Shown: positions 1 to 8,877 of the stretch, one piece after another
Numbering within the stretch: position 1 is the stretch's first letter
How the letters are laid out: each line of letters starts with the position of its first letter
Made by a program: the position numbers and the translations under genes
Notes under the pieces: generated by a model
What the model saw: only the letters and a program-made list of their open reading frames with translations
Databases searched by the model: none
Told to the model about the DNA's origin: nothing
Source of the DNA: CAWBRT01 sp963832365
GTDB lineage: Bacteria; Acidobacteriota; Terriglobia; Terriglobales; Acidobacteriaceae
DNA: 64,000 nucleotides
Direction of reading: 5' to 3'
Assembly (NCBI GenBank): GCA_963832365.1
Contig: CAWHUL010000025.1
Span: forward strand, 1-64,000

Positions 1-941
1 GATCGACGCGGTGCAATCGCCGGATTCGTGCAGTCCGGCTTTCCTCTGGGCTATGTATTTGCCGCGCTCGTCGTGGCTATTCTGTCCGCGATTTGTGGCG
101 AAGCCGGCATGCTTCGTTATGGCTGGCGCATCGCCTTTATGACCGGCGTGGTTCCAGTCTTCCTGGCACTCTGGATTCGCTCCACGCTCCACGAGTCTCC
201 TCAGTTCGAGAAAGCCAAAGCAAGCGGAAAGGTGGTAAAGGCGCCGTTCCTGACTCTTTTCAAGCCACCGCAACTCTGGGCTTTCTTACAGGTCTTTGTC
301 TTCATGACAGGACTGTTCCTTACCGACTACTCGGTATACGGCTTCCTGCCTAGCATCCTGACCTTGGGTGGGAACGGCGGGTTCAACACCACGACGTTCA
401 GCTTGATTTACGGCTTCGCATTGTTCTTGTCGTTTCTCGGCTACAACTTCTATGGTTGGCTGTCTGACAAGACTGGACGAAAGATCCTGACGCTATGGTA
501 TTGCGTTTTTCTCGTCGTATTCGCAGTTCCGGTATATTACGTCCTCTATCACGCCGCGGTAGCACGCAATTTGAAGATGGCGATTCTCGGTTGTTGCATG
601 GCAGGCATGCTAAAGCTGTCCTGGGGTATGCTTCCCGCCTACCTGTGCGAGCGCTTCCCGACTAAGACGCGCGCCACAGGCGTCGGGATTGGCTATCCGC
701 CGGCGCACTACTTGGTGCGTGGTTCAACATCTATGTCCTTATGGCCCACAAGATCCCATTCATTAGTGCCATCGAGAAGCAGGACCTGTGGCTGTCACCG
801 GCCGTGATTTTGACGATTGGCGCAATTATGACGTTTGTCAGTTTGTTGTTCTCGCCGGAAACCAAAAATCTCGAACTGGACGAAGTGGGAGAGAAAGAAG
901 CCACCGCCTATGCTGTGAAGCACGCAGTACACGCCCGGTAG
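1..941 (+). pseudogene. MFS transporter (metabolite:H+ symporter type), 5' truncated and frameshifted
   Basis: Major facilitator superfamily permease of the sugar-acid/metabolite:proton symporter type, an inner-membrane importer. The frame is open from base 1, reading Asp-Arg-Arg-Gly-Ala then GFVQSGFPLGYVFAAL, so the start lies outside the window. Several hydrophobic helices follow, with the loop motif GWLSDKTGRK typical of MFS proteins. At about 694-699 the frame breaks: after GVGIGY the sense continues one frame over as SAGALLGAWFNIYVLMAHK and runs to the stop at 939-941. One missing base explains this exactly, because both halves remain good MFS sequence. Whether this is true decay or a sequencing error cannot be told here. 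A strong terminator follows 35 bases later, so this is the end of a transcript. The substrate is unknown. Confidence 0.85.
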
Positions 942-975
942 AAATCCTGACTTCGATGAGTTCAGAGAAGCACGA

Positions 976-1010
976 AGGACCACCTGCAGGGTGGTCCTCA
1001 CTTTTTTCTT
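976..1010 (+). terminator. Rho-independent terminator after the MFS gene
   Basis: A perfect 9-bp stem (976-984 with 990-998) with a 5-base loop is followed by a T-rich tract containing six consecutive T at 1002-1007. It lies 35 bases after the MFS stop codon. Confidence 0.9.
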
Positions 1011-1122
1011 ACGAACCTCCCTAATTTCTTGAGTGCCGGATCAAGGCTATGCGATGTGGCGTATATCGATGACCTGAACGCCGCGCCCAAGGCGGCTCCG
1101 GCATTGCGGCATTTCAGTGTGC

Positions 1123-1148
1123 AAAAAAAACCCCGGCATCACCGGGGT
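1123..1148 (-). terminator. Rho-independent terminator acting on the minus strand
   Basis: A 7-bp stem (1130-1136 with 1142-1148) around a 5-base loop is flanked on its left by eight A (1123-1130), which is a U-tract when read leftward. No leftward gene could be identified just upstream of it, so what it terminates is unclear. Confidence 0.6.
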
Positions 1149-1340
1149 GGCATCAGGAGAGGATTTACCCTTGTTAGACGCACCATTGTTGAAACCGTTA
1201 GCAAGTCGTGCCCACGCTCATCATTCACCGATGGGGCCTGCCAGAGCTTCTGGATTGACTTGCGGCACAACCGATGCTAATGTCTACCGCACTGTGAGTG
1301 TGGGACACTCCCTGTAGAAAACCAATCAGGAGAGAAAGCA

Positions 1341-1616
1341 ATGAAACACTTTAAGACCATGGTGTCGGCTCTTGTTGCTGCGGGCGTACTGATGGCGGCC
1401 GTGTCGGGCTTTGCTGACGACAAGAAGCTCAACAAAGCCACGAACACTGTCAACAACGTCAAGCAGGCCGATCCGCCAAAGGCGTCGAATACACCGAAGG
1501 CAAGTCCCGTTGGGCAGAGAGTCACGAGCACGTCCAAGGAAGCGGGTTACAAGCCCGCCCAGAAGAGCCCTGAAAGCAAGAAGATTGTGGTTCCGCCGCC
1601 ATCGAAATCGAAATAG
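1341..1616 (+). CDS. Small exported Lys/Pro-rich protein
   Basis: A 91-residue protein of unknown function. Residues 1-25 form a clean Sec signal peptide (basic MKHFK, hydrophobic core, cleavage after GFA before DDKK). The mature part of about 65 residues is low complexity: rich in Lys, Pro, Ser, Thr and Asn, without cysteines, probably disordered, ending PPPSKSK. A good ribosome site (AGGAGA) sits about 9 bases before the ATG. The gene is followed by its own terminator. The next gene, at 1740, encodes a shorter relative with the same signal-peptide ending and the same Lys/Pro character, so the two look like a duplicated pair. The mature protein would be periplasmic or cell-wall located. No family was recognised. 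Confidence 0.75.
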   Translation: MKHFKTMVSALVAAGVLMAAVSGFADDKKLNKATNTVNNVKQADPPKASNTPKASPVGQRVTSTSKEAGYKPAQKSPESKKIVVPPPSKSK

Positions 1617-1648
1617 CAGATAGAGGTACGCTGCCTGCACCATGAAAG

Positions 1649-1685
1649 AACCGCCGACAACAAACAGGTCGGCGGTTGCTTTTAT
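1649..1685 (+). terminator. Rho-independent terminator between the two small exported-protein genes
   Basis: A perfect 10-bp stem (1649-1658 with 1668-1677) with a 9-base loop is followed by a short T-rich stretch (1680-1685). It separates the two paralogous small genes transcriptionally. Confidence 0.8.
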
Positions 1686-1739
1686 GGTTCACGCCGCTCC
1701 CAATTCCGTGGCGCTCCACAATCTACAAAGGAATTACTG

Positions 1740-1991
1740 ATGTCAAAATTCAAGCTGGCAGCTACGGTTTTTGTAGCACTGTTCACCATTTTGATCGCCT
1801 CATCCTTCGCCGATAACAAGCGAGTGAGCAGTCCGAAGACGACGCCCAATGACCAACGCCCTCCGGTTCGACGCACCGCTGCACCTAATCCAAAGCCAGT
1901 ACAAGGTACCAAGCAGACAATTAAGGGCAGTGCCAGCAAGCCTCCACAACCAGCAAAATCCAAGGAACCCCCACCACCCACGAAAAGATGA
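1740..1991 (+). CDS. Small exported Pro/Lys-rich protein, paralogue of the preceding gene
   Basis: An 83-residue protein of unknown function. The N-terminus (MSKFK, then a long hydrophobic core ending SSFA before DNKR) is a signal peptide closely resembling that of the protein at 1341. The mature region of about 58 residues is rich in Pro, Lys, Thr and Gln with tandem proline runs near the end (EPPPPTKR) and no cysteine, so it is probably an extended, disordered exported peptide. An AAAGGA ribosome site lies about 8 bases upstream of the ATG. No domain is recognisable. The pairing with the upstream gene suggests a local duplication with loose sequence constraint on the mature part. Confidence 0.7.
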   Translation: MSKFKLAATVFVALFTILIASSFADNKRVSSPKTTPNDQRPPVRRTAAPNPKPVQGTKQTIKGSASKPPQPAKSKEPPPPTKR

Positions 1992-2180
1992 CGGGAGTAT
2001 GGACACTGAGTTCTTACTTCGAGTGGATGGCGAGAATACTGCCGTTGAACTAGAGGTGTTGAAGCATACCATCTAGACCGGACGAGCGGCTTGGCCGCGG
2101 GGGAATGGCTGTTCTAAGATGACGGAGTTGGGCGACCCCATCCCAGCTCTGGAACAGCTATGTTCTTACGATAACGGTCT

Positions 2181-2312
2181 CTAATCAGTAATCTTAAAAC
2201 CTTCACGAGTTCGCTTGTCCTCGCGTTCGCGATGAGTGCGGATCAGTATTCCGCCGGCTGCGGCTATCACCAAACCTACTGCCGGTAAGAGAATCAACGA
2301 ATGAGCCAACAT
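2181..2312 (-). CDS. Small single-pass membrane peptide (43 aa)
   Basis: A short leftward ORF of 43 residues. It begins with a near-continuous hydrophobic helix (residues 5-24, including LILLPAVGLVIAAAGGILI) and then turns strongly charged (RTHREREDKRTREG), the layout of a single-pass inner-membrane peptide with a cytoplasmic tail. A GAGGTG ribosome site sits 5 bases before the ATG, which makes the start credible. It is alone in the 680-base gap between the exported-protein genes and the response regulator; nothing else convincing was found in that gap. No family was recognised, and a chance ORF is not excluded, but the hydrophobic/charged layout plus ribosome site argue for a real gene. Confidence 0.5.
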   Translation of the reverse strand: MLAHSLILLPAVGLVIAAAGGILIRTHREREDKRTREGFKITD

Positions 2313-2673
2313 CGAATCACCTCAAGATAATGCTTGCGTCAACTATGATGCGCTTCTCACATCGGTGGTTTTCCGGTTAACTGATCTAAACCCGGTTGAA
2401 GTCTGAAAGTTGCGGTCGAGTCAGCGCCCGACGTGAACTCCTCAAGTTGGTCCAGCAAGTGGGCTTATCACTCCGGAATTGCGCGTTGGCCGCCGCCGGG
2501 TTGAAGGCAACCAGAAAGACGCCGGCCTTACGGCCAGCACACAACGACGTTCAGTACATGTACTATCCCCATTCATGGCCGCACTTTCGTAATATGTTTT
2601 TGTTCGAGCACCAGAGCGATCATGGTGGTCACGCAGGGTTGCCCCAACAAGGCATCCGCCGCTGGAGGCGATC

Positions 2674-3375
2674 ATGGAATCGACACCTGTCCGCAAATTG
2701 GTGCTTTGCGTCGATGACGAAGAAGTAATTCGTTTCCTGCTTGAATCTGCTTTGGAGCGGTTCGGGTATGTTGCTTTGGTCGCTAGCAATGGGCGCGAGG
2801 CTCTGCGGCTAGCAGCACAACATCAGGTCGATGCGGTCATTCTCGATTACTGCATGCCCGGCATGGATGGCGGTGAAGTAGCGCTGGAAATGAAACTCCT
2901 TCGCCCTGATGTGCCGATTATCCTGTTCTCAGGGTCACCCGACATACCATCGAGCACACTAACGCACGTGGATGCGCTCGTCGCTAAGGGCGAGGGATTG
3001 CGACCCCTTCTTTCAGTTCTTGCACGGCTACTGCAAATTCCGGGAAAGAAGCAGGCAGCGGTTCGTAGATTTCCCAGGTTTCCCGCACGATTGTCATTGG
3101 CAGTCACAGTGGACCGTGCCGGCGGATTAGCGATGCTTCAAGGGGTTTCCACCGAACTTGGCGAAGGCGGTATAGGCGGCATAGTCGATGGCGATCTGGA
3201 ACCCGGCGAGTGTGTGCTGCTTACGATTTCTGATTCCGGGCTCAGGACACAATTCGAGCCACGCGCTCAAGTACGCTATCGCCGGGATAATCATTATGGA
3301 TTCGCATTTTCCGATGTGGGTCCCGCCGAGCAGGCAAACGTGCGGCAGCTTTGCGGAAGGTTGATGTCTGGATAA
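2674..3375 (+). CDS. Response regulator: receiver domain plus PilZ domain
   Basis: A 233-residue cytoplasmic regulator. Residues 7-120 are a receiver domain: acidic pair Asp14-Asp15, phosphoacceptor Asp58 (in VILDYCMPGMDG), Ser86 and Lys105 in the usual places. Residues about 128-230 resemble a PilZ domain: an RRFPRFPAR-type RxxxR motif, then a closing YGFAFSDV strand. The second c-di-GMP motif, normally (D/N)xSxxG, reads TELGEGGIG here, so nucleotide binding may be weak or lost. There is no DNA-binding output, and no histidine kinase neighbour is visible. By family knowledge such proteins link phosphorelay input to c-di-GMP-dependent motility, polysaccharide or adhesion control; the particular partner is unknown. 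Confidence 0.85.
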   Translation: MESTPVRKLVLCVDDEEVIRFLLESALERFGYVALVASNGREALRLAAQHQVDAVILDYCMPGMDGGEVALEMKLLRPDVPIILFSGSPDIPSSTLTHVDALVAKGEGLRPLLSVLARLLQIPGKKQAAVRRFPRFPARLSLAVTVDRAGGLAMLQGVSTELGEGGIGGIVDGDLEPGECVLLTISDSGLRTQFEPRAQVRYRRDNHYGFAFSDVGPAEQANVRQLCGRLMSG

Positions 3376-3427
3376 AATGTTAGCCGCCGCACGGAGAAAT
3401 CTAGAAGCCAATAGAGATGCACGCGTT

Positions 3428-4268
3428 CTACGCCGAAGCTTTTAGGTTCCGCACTGCTTCACCTTCGAGGCCGCCGCGCACAGCGTGATGATATTCCGGA
3501 GCCGGGAAGCCAGCCTTGCTGAAGGTGTTGCGGAATCATGCGGGTGGTGTCGAAATAAACTTGCCAGTAATGCTCGTTGGCGCAAAAGGGGCGAACGACC
3601 AATAGCGGGCCGGCCAAAGTGAACTCGAAAACCTCGACCGTGGGAGCTGGAGCGGGAAGTACGTTAGCGATGCGTGCTATCCCATCCTTCAGCAGTGCGA
3701 TTGCCTGGCTCGGATCAACGTCATGCGAGAGTCCGACCGTCAAGTCCACACGGCGATAGTCATTGCGCGTGTAATTCTGAATTGTGTCTCCAAAGACCTT
3801 TGCGTTGCCAACGATTGCTACGACATTTGCGGGAGTGTTGAGTGTGGTAGTAAATAGCCCGATTGACTCGACGGTACCAGTCACTCCTCCTACTTCAACA
3901 TAGTCCCCCGCCTTGAACGGCCGCAAAACAAGCAAAAAGAATCCAGCTGCAAAATTTGCAAGGAGTCCGCTCCACGCTGCCCCGATAGCCAGGCCAACGC
4001 CGACCAGCAGTGCCGCGAAGGATGCGGTCTGAACGCCAAAGAAGCCGAGCAAGGCAACGATGAGCACGACATTAAGCACGATGCCGAGCCCAGACTGGAG
4101 GTAGTTCACGAGCGTGCGATCGAGGCTCTGCCGATCGAGTGCTCGTCCCATGCTTTTGAGGCCGAATCGGATTAGCCAGCGCCCAACGAACCAAATAACA
4201 ATTGCTCCCAGCACCTTGAGCGCGACTGCGGTCAGAAGAGCGAGCCCTGTTTGAATCGTTGTATTCAT
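3428..4268 (-). CDS. mscS: MscS-family small-conductance mechanosensitive channel (C-terminus frameshifted)
   Basis: Inner-membrane tension-gated channel that releases solutes under hypo-osmotic shock. The N-terminal half has three hydrophobic helices. The third carries the Gly/Ala-rich pore pattern (GVGLAIGAAWSGLLANFAAG), followed by the beta-domain hallmark RPFKAGDYVEVGGVTG and the region around GNAKVFGDTIQNYT. The straightforward frame ends at 3459 with a non-homologous tail. Skipping one base at about 3533, just after Met-Ile at codons 244-245, restores a normal MscS tail (RNTFSKAGFPAPEYHHAV...) ending at 3428. A single extra base therefore accounts for the defect, either a sequencing error or a recent mutation that would alter only the last 35 or so residues. 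The gene stands alone in its orientation. Confidence 0.85.
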
Positions 4269-4384
4269 ACTGAACCTCCTTGGCAGAATATGATACGACG
4301 ACAGAGAGGAAGCTTCTACCGGTGTCCGGAAGATGCACTCAAAACTTGCGCAGCGATGACGATGAGTTTGAAACCGACCTGGCC

Positions 4385-4879
4385 CTATCGGCGATACGCG
4401 ATGGCCTTCTTGAGCGCATCCACAATTTCGGTAATGTAATCGCGATCACTGCTCGTGAAAGCCGCAACATCACCGGATCCGCTATCAAGCACTATCGTAA
4501 ACTTTGGCTTGGAAATCACACTGAGGAGAGCGCCAAGGATAAACAGGATAAAACCAAACCGGTAAAGGCGTGCGAGAAGGCTTCCCATCCCTAACAGATA
4601 CAATGCCGTGGGCCACGATCTGGTCGCGCTTGTCTTTTCAAAGCGCACGCCCTTTACATCCGACATGGCAAAGGTTCGCCCCGGCACCGTGAATTGAGTG
4701 TTAGTTACGGTGACAGTACCATCTTGAAAAAATATGGTCTCCGCGTCTGGTGGCAGGACTACGGGCTTCAGGGCCGTACCGAAGCCATTTGGGATTTCTG
4801 TCTTGCTCTTGCCGCACACGTGACAGAAATTTCCATCGTCGTAAACCTCGGTGCCGCAATGGACGCAGTGCTGTGCCAT
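4385..4879 (-). CDS. Zinc-ribbon membrane protein with DUF6232-like domain
   Basis: A 164-residue protein. The N-terminus is a zinc ribbon (CVHCG at residues 5-9 and CHVCG near 19-23). It is followed by a short linker and a domain beginning FFQDGTVTVTNTQFTVPG, with the strand-rich opening (VTNTRF-like, FAMSDVKGV) and two close hydrophobic helices (around residues 92-125) that I associate with the DUF6232 family. A final alpha/beta stretch (KFTIVLDSGSGDVAAF...) resembles a small PH-like sheet. The role is unknown; the layout suggests a membrane-anchored protein with a cytoplasmic zinc-binding head. The gene lies between mscS and tcuB on the same strand, with no sign of tight operon coupling. 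The family name is from memory. Confidence 0.65.
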   Translation of the reverse strand: MAQHCVHCGTEVYDDGNFCHVCGKSKTEIPNGFGTALKPVVLPPDAETIFFQDGTVTVTNTQFTVPGRTFAMSDVKGVRFEKTSATRSWPTALYLLGMGSLLARLYRFGFILFILGALLSVISKPKFTIVLDSGSGDVAAFTSSDRDYITEIVDALKKAIAYRR

Positions 4880-4940
4880 AAGCCCCGATTTTACCTGAAT
4901 TCTGAATCAGGGATTGCAAGTGCCTTGCACTCTTCGCAAG

Positions 4941-6053
4941 TTACACTTCCACATTGTGTTCCGGCGGGCGCGAGCGTTCCAGGGCCCACTTCAATAAGGC
5001 GGCCGACCGGTAGATGCCGTGCACGAATTTGCCGTAGGGCAGAGTCAAAAACAATGCCATGACGATGGCGAGATGAACCACCAGCAGCGTGCCCATCGCC
5101 GCGCTCGCACGCAGGAACAGCAAAAGCAGTCCGCTGATGCTGGTCAGCAACAGCAGCACGATGAAAGACAGGTCCATCCCATACTGACTCTCGTCAACGA
5201 TGTCCCGATTGCGGCGCTGCTTGAGCGCGATCAGACCGATGGGCCCTACCACCAAGCCGACGCCCCCTACGGTGCCGAAGATGACCGGCAAGCTGGCATA
5301 GCCGTAAGGTCCGTGCCAACCCAACCCGTAGTAGTAGATTGCGCCCAGCGTGGTGGCCACGAAGCACGAGAGGAATCCGTAGAACGTCAGGTGATGGAAC
5401 CAGCGCAGTGACTGTGAGCTCTCCGTCCCCGGATAGGTGCAGCCCACTCCGCCGTTATCCAGATTTTCGAGCTGGAGCACGTCCTTTGCCGCTCTGGCCA
5501 GCGCGGCGGGATTGGCGAGCCCGGAATACGCTTCGCCCACGTTGCGCCAGAAGCGGAGAAATCCGATGAGTAAGGCGAGCGCGGCAAACAGCCCAGCCGC
5601 GGCGAACGTCAGCGTCATGACTTCGTGCGAAACAATCTCGTAGACATCTCCGCTGCGAACCGGCATCCACAACCGGCTGCCAACGGCCGCATTCGCGGCC
5701 AGCATGAAGCCGATCAGCACAACCACCGTAAGCAACGACACCAGCAGCCCGTTCTTGCGGAACGCCTTGGCCAGAGGGGCCGGCCAGGCATACAGCTCGT
5801 AGGTGTACGCGCGAATCTTAGCCAACGTCTTCGGCGGATTGATGTCAAACTCGTGCGGAGGCGCGTACTGGCAGGCGTAATAGCACTCGCTGCAATTGTG
5901 GCAGAGGTTCGCAAGGTAATTCAGATCGCTCTCCTTGAAAACCAAACGCCTCTCCATCGCCTGCCACACGGCACAATAACCTTCGCAGTAGCGGCAGGCA
6001 TTGCACACCGTCATCAGGTGGTCGCCTTCTTGCATCAATTCAGTTGGCAGCAT
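4941..6053 (-). CDS. tcuB: Tricarballylate utilization protein TcuB (Fe-S membrane electron carrier)
   Basis: Membrane iron-sulfur protein thought to reoxidise the flavin of TcuA and pass electrons to the quinone pool. Near the N-terminus are two ferredoxin-like cysteine clusters, CNACRYCEGYC and CHNCSECYYACQY. They are followed by several hydrophobic helices through the rest of the protein. The start at 6053 (MLPTELMQEG...) is preferred over 6089 because a GGAGG ribosome site lies 9 bases upstream. This gives a 370-residue protein overlapping the end of tcuA by 14 bases, so the two are translationally coupled. The order tcuA then tcuB matches known tcu loci. A CobZ-like role (CobZ is a TcuA-TcuB fusion) is possible but less likely without cobalamin genes here. 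Confidence 0.85.
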   Translation of the reverse strand: MLPTELMQEGDHLMTVCNACRYCEGYCAVWQAMERRLVFKESDLNYLANLCHNCSECYYACQYAPPHEFDINPPKTLAKIRAYTYELYAWPAPLAKAFRKNGLLVSLLTVVVLIGFMLAANAAVGSRLWMPVRSGDVYEIVSHEVMTLTFAAAGLFAALALLIGFLRFWRNVGEAYSGLANPAALARAAKDVLQLENLDNGGVGCTYPGTESSQSLRWFHHLTFYGFLSCFVATTLGAIYYYGLGWHGPYGYASLPVIFGTVGGVGLVVGPIGLIALKQRRNRDIVDESQYGMDLSFIVLLLLTSISGLLLLFLRASAAMGTLLVVHLAIVMALFLTLPYGKFVHGIYRSAALLKWALERSRPPEHNVEV

Positions 6054-7488
6054 GGCGCGGTGCCTCCTCTGTTCCATTGCGCGTCTCACCCCGATTCAGG
6101 GCTTGCATGGCTGCCTCCCGGCCGGCTATGCGGCCAAACACTGTCCCGATGGTCACGCCAAAGCCGGCCACGTAACCCTTGCCGAGTATGCTTCCCGCCA
6201 TAATCTCCCCGGCGGCAAAAATATTGCGCGACTTGTGCCCGTTGCTCAGTTGAACTTCGGCCCGCTCATTGACCTTCACGCCGAGATAAGTAAAAGTGAT
6301 CCCCGGACGCAAGCTGTAAGCGTAGAACGGTGGCTGATCGATCCGCAGCGCCCAGTGCGTCTTCTCCGGCTTCAACCCGGAGGTTCGGCAGTCGTCCATG
6401 ATCGCGTGGTTAAACGTTCCAGGCTGAACCGCGTCGTTATAGGCCTTGACCGTGGCCACGACCTTTTCGATCGGCAGATTCACCAGCTTTGCCAACTCGG
6501 GGATGCTCTGCGCCTTGGCTGGCGGAAAGACCGAGGGCATGAACTTCCCCATTGCCTTCGAGTCAATGATGCAGTGGCCGATCTGCTCCGGCTGCTGCGC
6601 CACCAGCCGTCCCCAGATGGCATAGCGCTTCGGCCAGAAATCCTCGCCCTCATCGTAGAAGCGTTCGCCGTTCTTGTTCACCACAATGCCCAAGGAGACG
6701 CAGTCGAGCCGGGTAACGATACCGCCGTCGAACTTCGGAGCCCGTGCGTCGATGGCTACACAGTGTCCCTGCGTGGGATCGCCGATGGATTGCACACCCA
6801 GCTCGATCAATCGCTTCAGAACCTTGCCCTTGTTGTAGGGAGTGCCGCGGATCAGAAAGTTATCGGCGGCCGGCCCCCATGCCTCTTTCAGCCATTCCAA
6901 ATTCGATTCGAAGCCGCCGGAAGCGGCCACCAAAACTTTGGCGCCGATCTGCACGGGCTTGCCTTCCACCAGCACGCTGGCGCTCTTAAAGCTGCCGTCG
7001 ACGACATCCAGGTCCACCACTTCGGCGTTGTAAACGATGCGAATGCCCGCGCGCTCCGCCCTGGCGAAGTAGGCGTTCATCATGGCTTTTCCGCCGCCCA
7101 GGAAGAAGGCATTGGTTCGGCCCAGATGAAGCGTGCCGCCCATGGCATGTTGAAAGCGGACTCCGTAGCGTTCCATCCACTCAGTGCAGGAGGCCGAAGC
7201 GCGGATCGTCATGCGCGCCAACTGCTCGTTGGTCTGGCCTCCGGTCACGCGCAAGATGTCGTTGTAGAACTCGTCTTCCGAATAGGCATCGGTCATCACC
7301 TTGGTTGGCGCGTCATGCATGCACCGCAGGTTTCTGGTGTGCCGGCTATTGCCGCCGCGAAACTCCTTCGGCGCGCCCTCCAGCACCAGCACGCTGGCTC
7401 CGGTTTCGCGCGCGCTCAAAGCCGCCGCCAAAGCCGCATTGCCCCCGCCTATTACCAAAACATCAAATCCCAATAAATCGTCCATCAT
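6040..7488 (-). CDS. tcuA: FAD-dependent tricarballylate dehydrogenase TcuA
   Basis: Soluble flavoprotein of the fumarate reductase/succinate dehydrogenase flavoprotein family. TcuA oxidises tricarballylate to cis-aconitate, which feeds the TCA cycle. The N-terminus has the FAD Rossmann motif VLVIGGGNAALAAALSA. The sequence then reads GGNSRHTRNLRC (flavin/substrate loop), and the C-terminal IFAAGEIMAGS...GKGYVAG motif holds the flavin again. The start at 7488 (MMDDLLGFD) fits a GGGAG ribosome site 6 bases upstream; the longer frame from 7557 adds a tail with no homology feature. The product is about 482 residues, normal for the family. It overlaps tcuB downstream. A related substrate, or precorrin chemistry as in CobZ, cannot be excluded from sequence alone. 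Confidence 0.85.
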   Translation of the reverse strand: MMDDLLGFDVLVIGGGNAALAAALSARETGASVLVLEGAPKEFRGGNSRHTRNLRCMHDAPTKVMTDAYSEDEFYNDILRVTGGQTNEQLARMTIRASASCTEWMERYGVRFQHAMGGTLHLGRTNAFFLGGGKAMMNAYFARAERAGIRIVYNAEVVDLDVVDGSFKSASVLVEGKPVQIGAKVLVAASGGFESNLEWLKEAWGPAADNFLIRGTPYNKGKVLKRLIELGVQSIGDPTQGHCVAIDARAPKFDGGIVTRLDCVSLGIVVNKNGERFYDEGEDFWPKRYAIWGRLVAQQPEQIGHCIIDSKAMGKFMPSVFPPAKAQSIPELAKLVNLPIEKVVATVKAYNDAVQPGTFNHAIMDDCRTSGLKPEKTHWALRIDQPPFYAYSLRPGITFTYLGVKVNERAEVQLSNGHKSRNIFAAGEIMAGSILGKGYVAGFGVTIGTVFGRIAGREAAMQALNRGETRNGTEEAPRHAAN

Positions 7489-7741
7489 CGCCATCTCCCG
7501 ACAACTTGCCAGAGGTCGGAACGCAAGTAGAACACTGCTCCAACGCTTTGCGAGCAAGGCGCCGCCCCTGGATCAATGTAAGAGTGCACTTAATAGTTTG
7601 CCTGATTACAAAGGCTAATTCCAGAGAGAACTGCTAAAGCCAGCGCTTTGATAGTGCTAAGAATAAGGCTCGCAGGTGTGTACGCAAATTCGCGCTGATG
7701 ATTTGCAGTGCAGCAAGGCGATCATTGCGCAGGCCCGGCGG

Positions 7742-8725
7742 CTATCCGCCGATTTGAGCCATCGCAAACGGCGCATGCGCGGAGCCCACATTCAAAAGCT
7801 TGTGCCGCGAGGGTTTCTTCCACATGATCTGATACAGAACTTCCTTCAGCTTATCGTCATCGCAATCGCACCGCAGATAGGGCTTAAGATCGACTCCCTC
7901 ACCGGTGAACAGACAGCCTTTCGCCACGCCTGAGGCGGTGACCCTTATGCGGTTGCAACTCTCGCAAAACTCATTCGAAATTGGCGTGATCACGCCTATT
8001 GTGCCTGCTGCACCGGCAATCTTGAAATTCCTTGCAGGGCCGGCCGTATTGCCATGCTCCAGGGGTGCGAGAGGATAGCGGCGCGCGATTTGTTCAAGGA
8101 CCTCGCTCCCGGTGACGCAAAGCGACTTCCATCCGGGTTCCATCCTCGTCGGCATGCATTCGATAAAGCGCACGGTGCAAGCCTTGCGCAGGGTCAGCGC
8201 GGCAAACTCCAACACCTCGCCGTCGTTGACTCCGCGCATAACGACCATGTTGATCTTAACCGGAGGAAATCCGGCCTCTTCGGCAGCGGCAATGCCGTCC
8301 AGAGCTTGGTTCAGGTCTCCGCCGCGGGTAATCGTTGCAAAGGTTTCCGGATTGAGCGAGTCCAAACTTACGTTGAGCCTTTGCACTCCGGCGCGCCGAA
8401 GGTCCGCTGCCATCTCTCGCAGCAGCAGACCATTCGTGGTCAGAACCATTTCCTTCAAGCCGTGGATCGCCGCCAGCGTTGCCAGGAAGCCGACAACGCC
8501 CCGCCTGACGAGCGGCTCTCCACCAGTGATCCTGATTTTTTCTATCCCCAGCGCAACCGCTTGGCCGGCGATGCGCCGCAAGTCTTCGAAACTTAGTATG
8601 TCGTCATGCGAAAGCTTGGGAACTCCTTCAGCCGGCATGCAGTATTGACACCGCAGGTTGCAACGGTCGGTGACCGACAGCCTGAGGTAGTTAATGTGAC
8701 GTCCGTGGGAGTCAGTTAATGCCAT
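7742..8725 (-). CDS. moaA: GTP 3',8-cyclase MoaA (molybdenum cofactor synthesis)
   Basis: Radical SAM enzyme that converts GTP to 3',8-cyclo-7,8-dihydro-GTP, the first step of molybdopterin synthesis. It shows the N-terminal cluster motif CNLRCQYC, the SAM-binding ITGGEPLVRRG, and the C-terminal second cluster CESCNRIRVTASGVAKGC with a later cysteine (LRC). It ends in the Gly-Gly pair needed by MoaA for activity (AQIGG). The start at 8725 (MALTDSHGRHINYLR) aligns with normal MoaA N-termini; an upstream Met at 8779 would add an unlikely 18-residue tail. The product is 327 residues. It is divergent from the mogA/moaB-type gene at 8878 and shares a short intergenic region with it, so the two cofactor genes are probably co-regulated. 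Confidence 0.95.
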   Translation of the reverse strand: MALTDSHGRHINYLRLSVTDRCNLRCQYCMPAEGVPKLSHDDILSFEDLRRIAGQAVALGIEKIRITGGEPLVRRGVVGFLATLAAIHGLKEMVLTTNGLLLREMAADLRRAGVQRLNVSLDSLNPETFATITRGGDLNQALDGIAAAEEAGFPPVKINMVVMRGVNDGEVLEFAALTLRKACTVRFIECMPTRMEPGWKSLCVTGSEVLEQIARRYPLAPLEHGNTAGPARNFKIAGAAGTIGVITPISNEFCESCNRIRVTASGVAKGCLFTGEGVDLKPYLRCDCDDDKLKEVLYQIMWKKPSRHKLLNVGSAHAPFAMAQIGG

Positions 8726-8877
8726 TTGCCCTACCGCAATACTAAGGGTCAAGTCGTTAAAGGGCAATTTCAATTCCAAGAATTCACCGTACCCCCATTT
8801 CTCGCTGGAAGGGCTTTACAATCATTAGTTGCACGAATCCTGTGCGCTAAACACTCAGGAGTGGACGAGGCAAATCA

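Noticed and set aside
2396..2728. 110-residue open frame on + before the response regulator
   Set aside because: No domain or credible start, it overlaps the response regulator, and composition is unlike a real protein.
6001..7476. 491-residue open frame on + across tcuA
   Set aside because: Mirror frame of tcuA; the tcuA protein has clear FAD motifs and this one has none.
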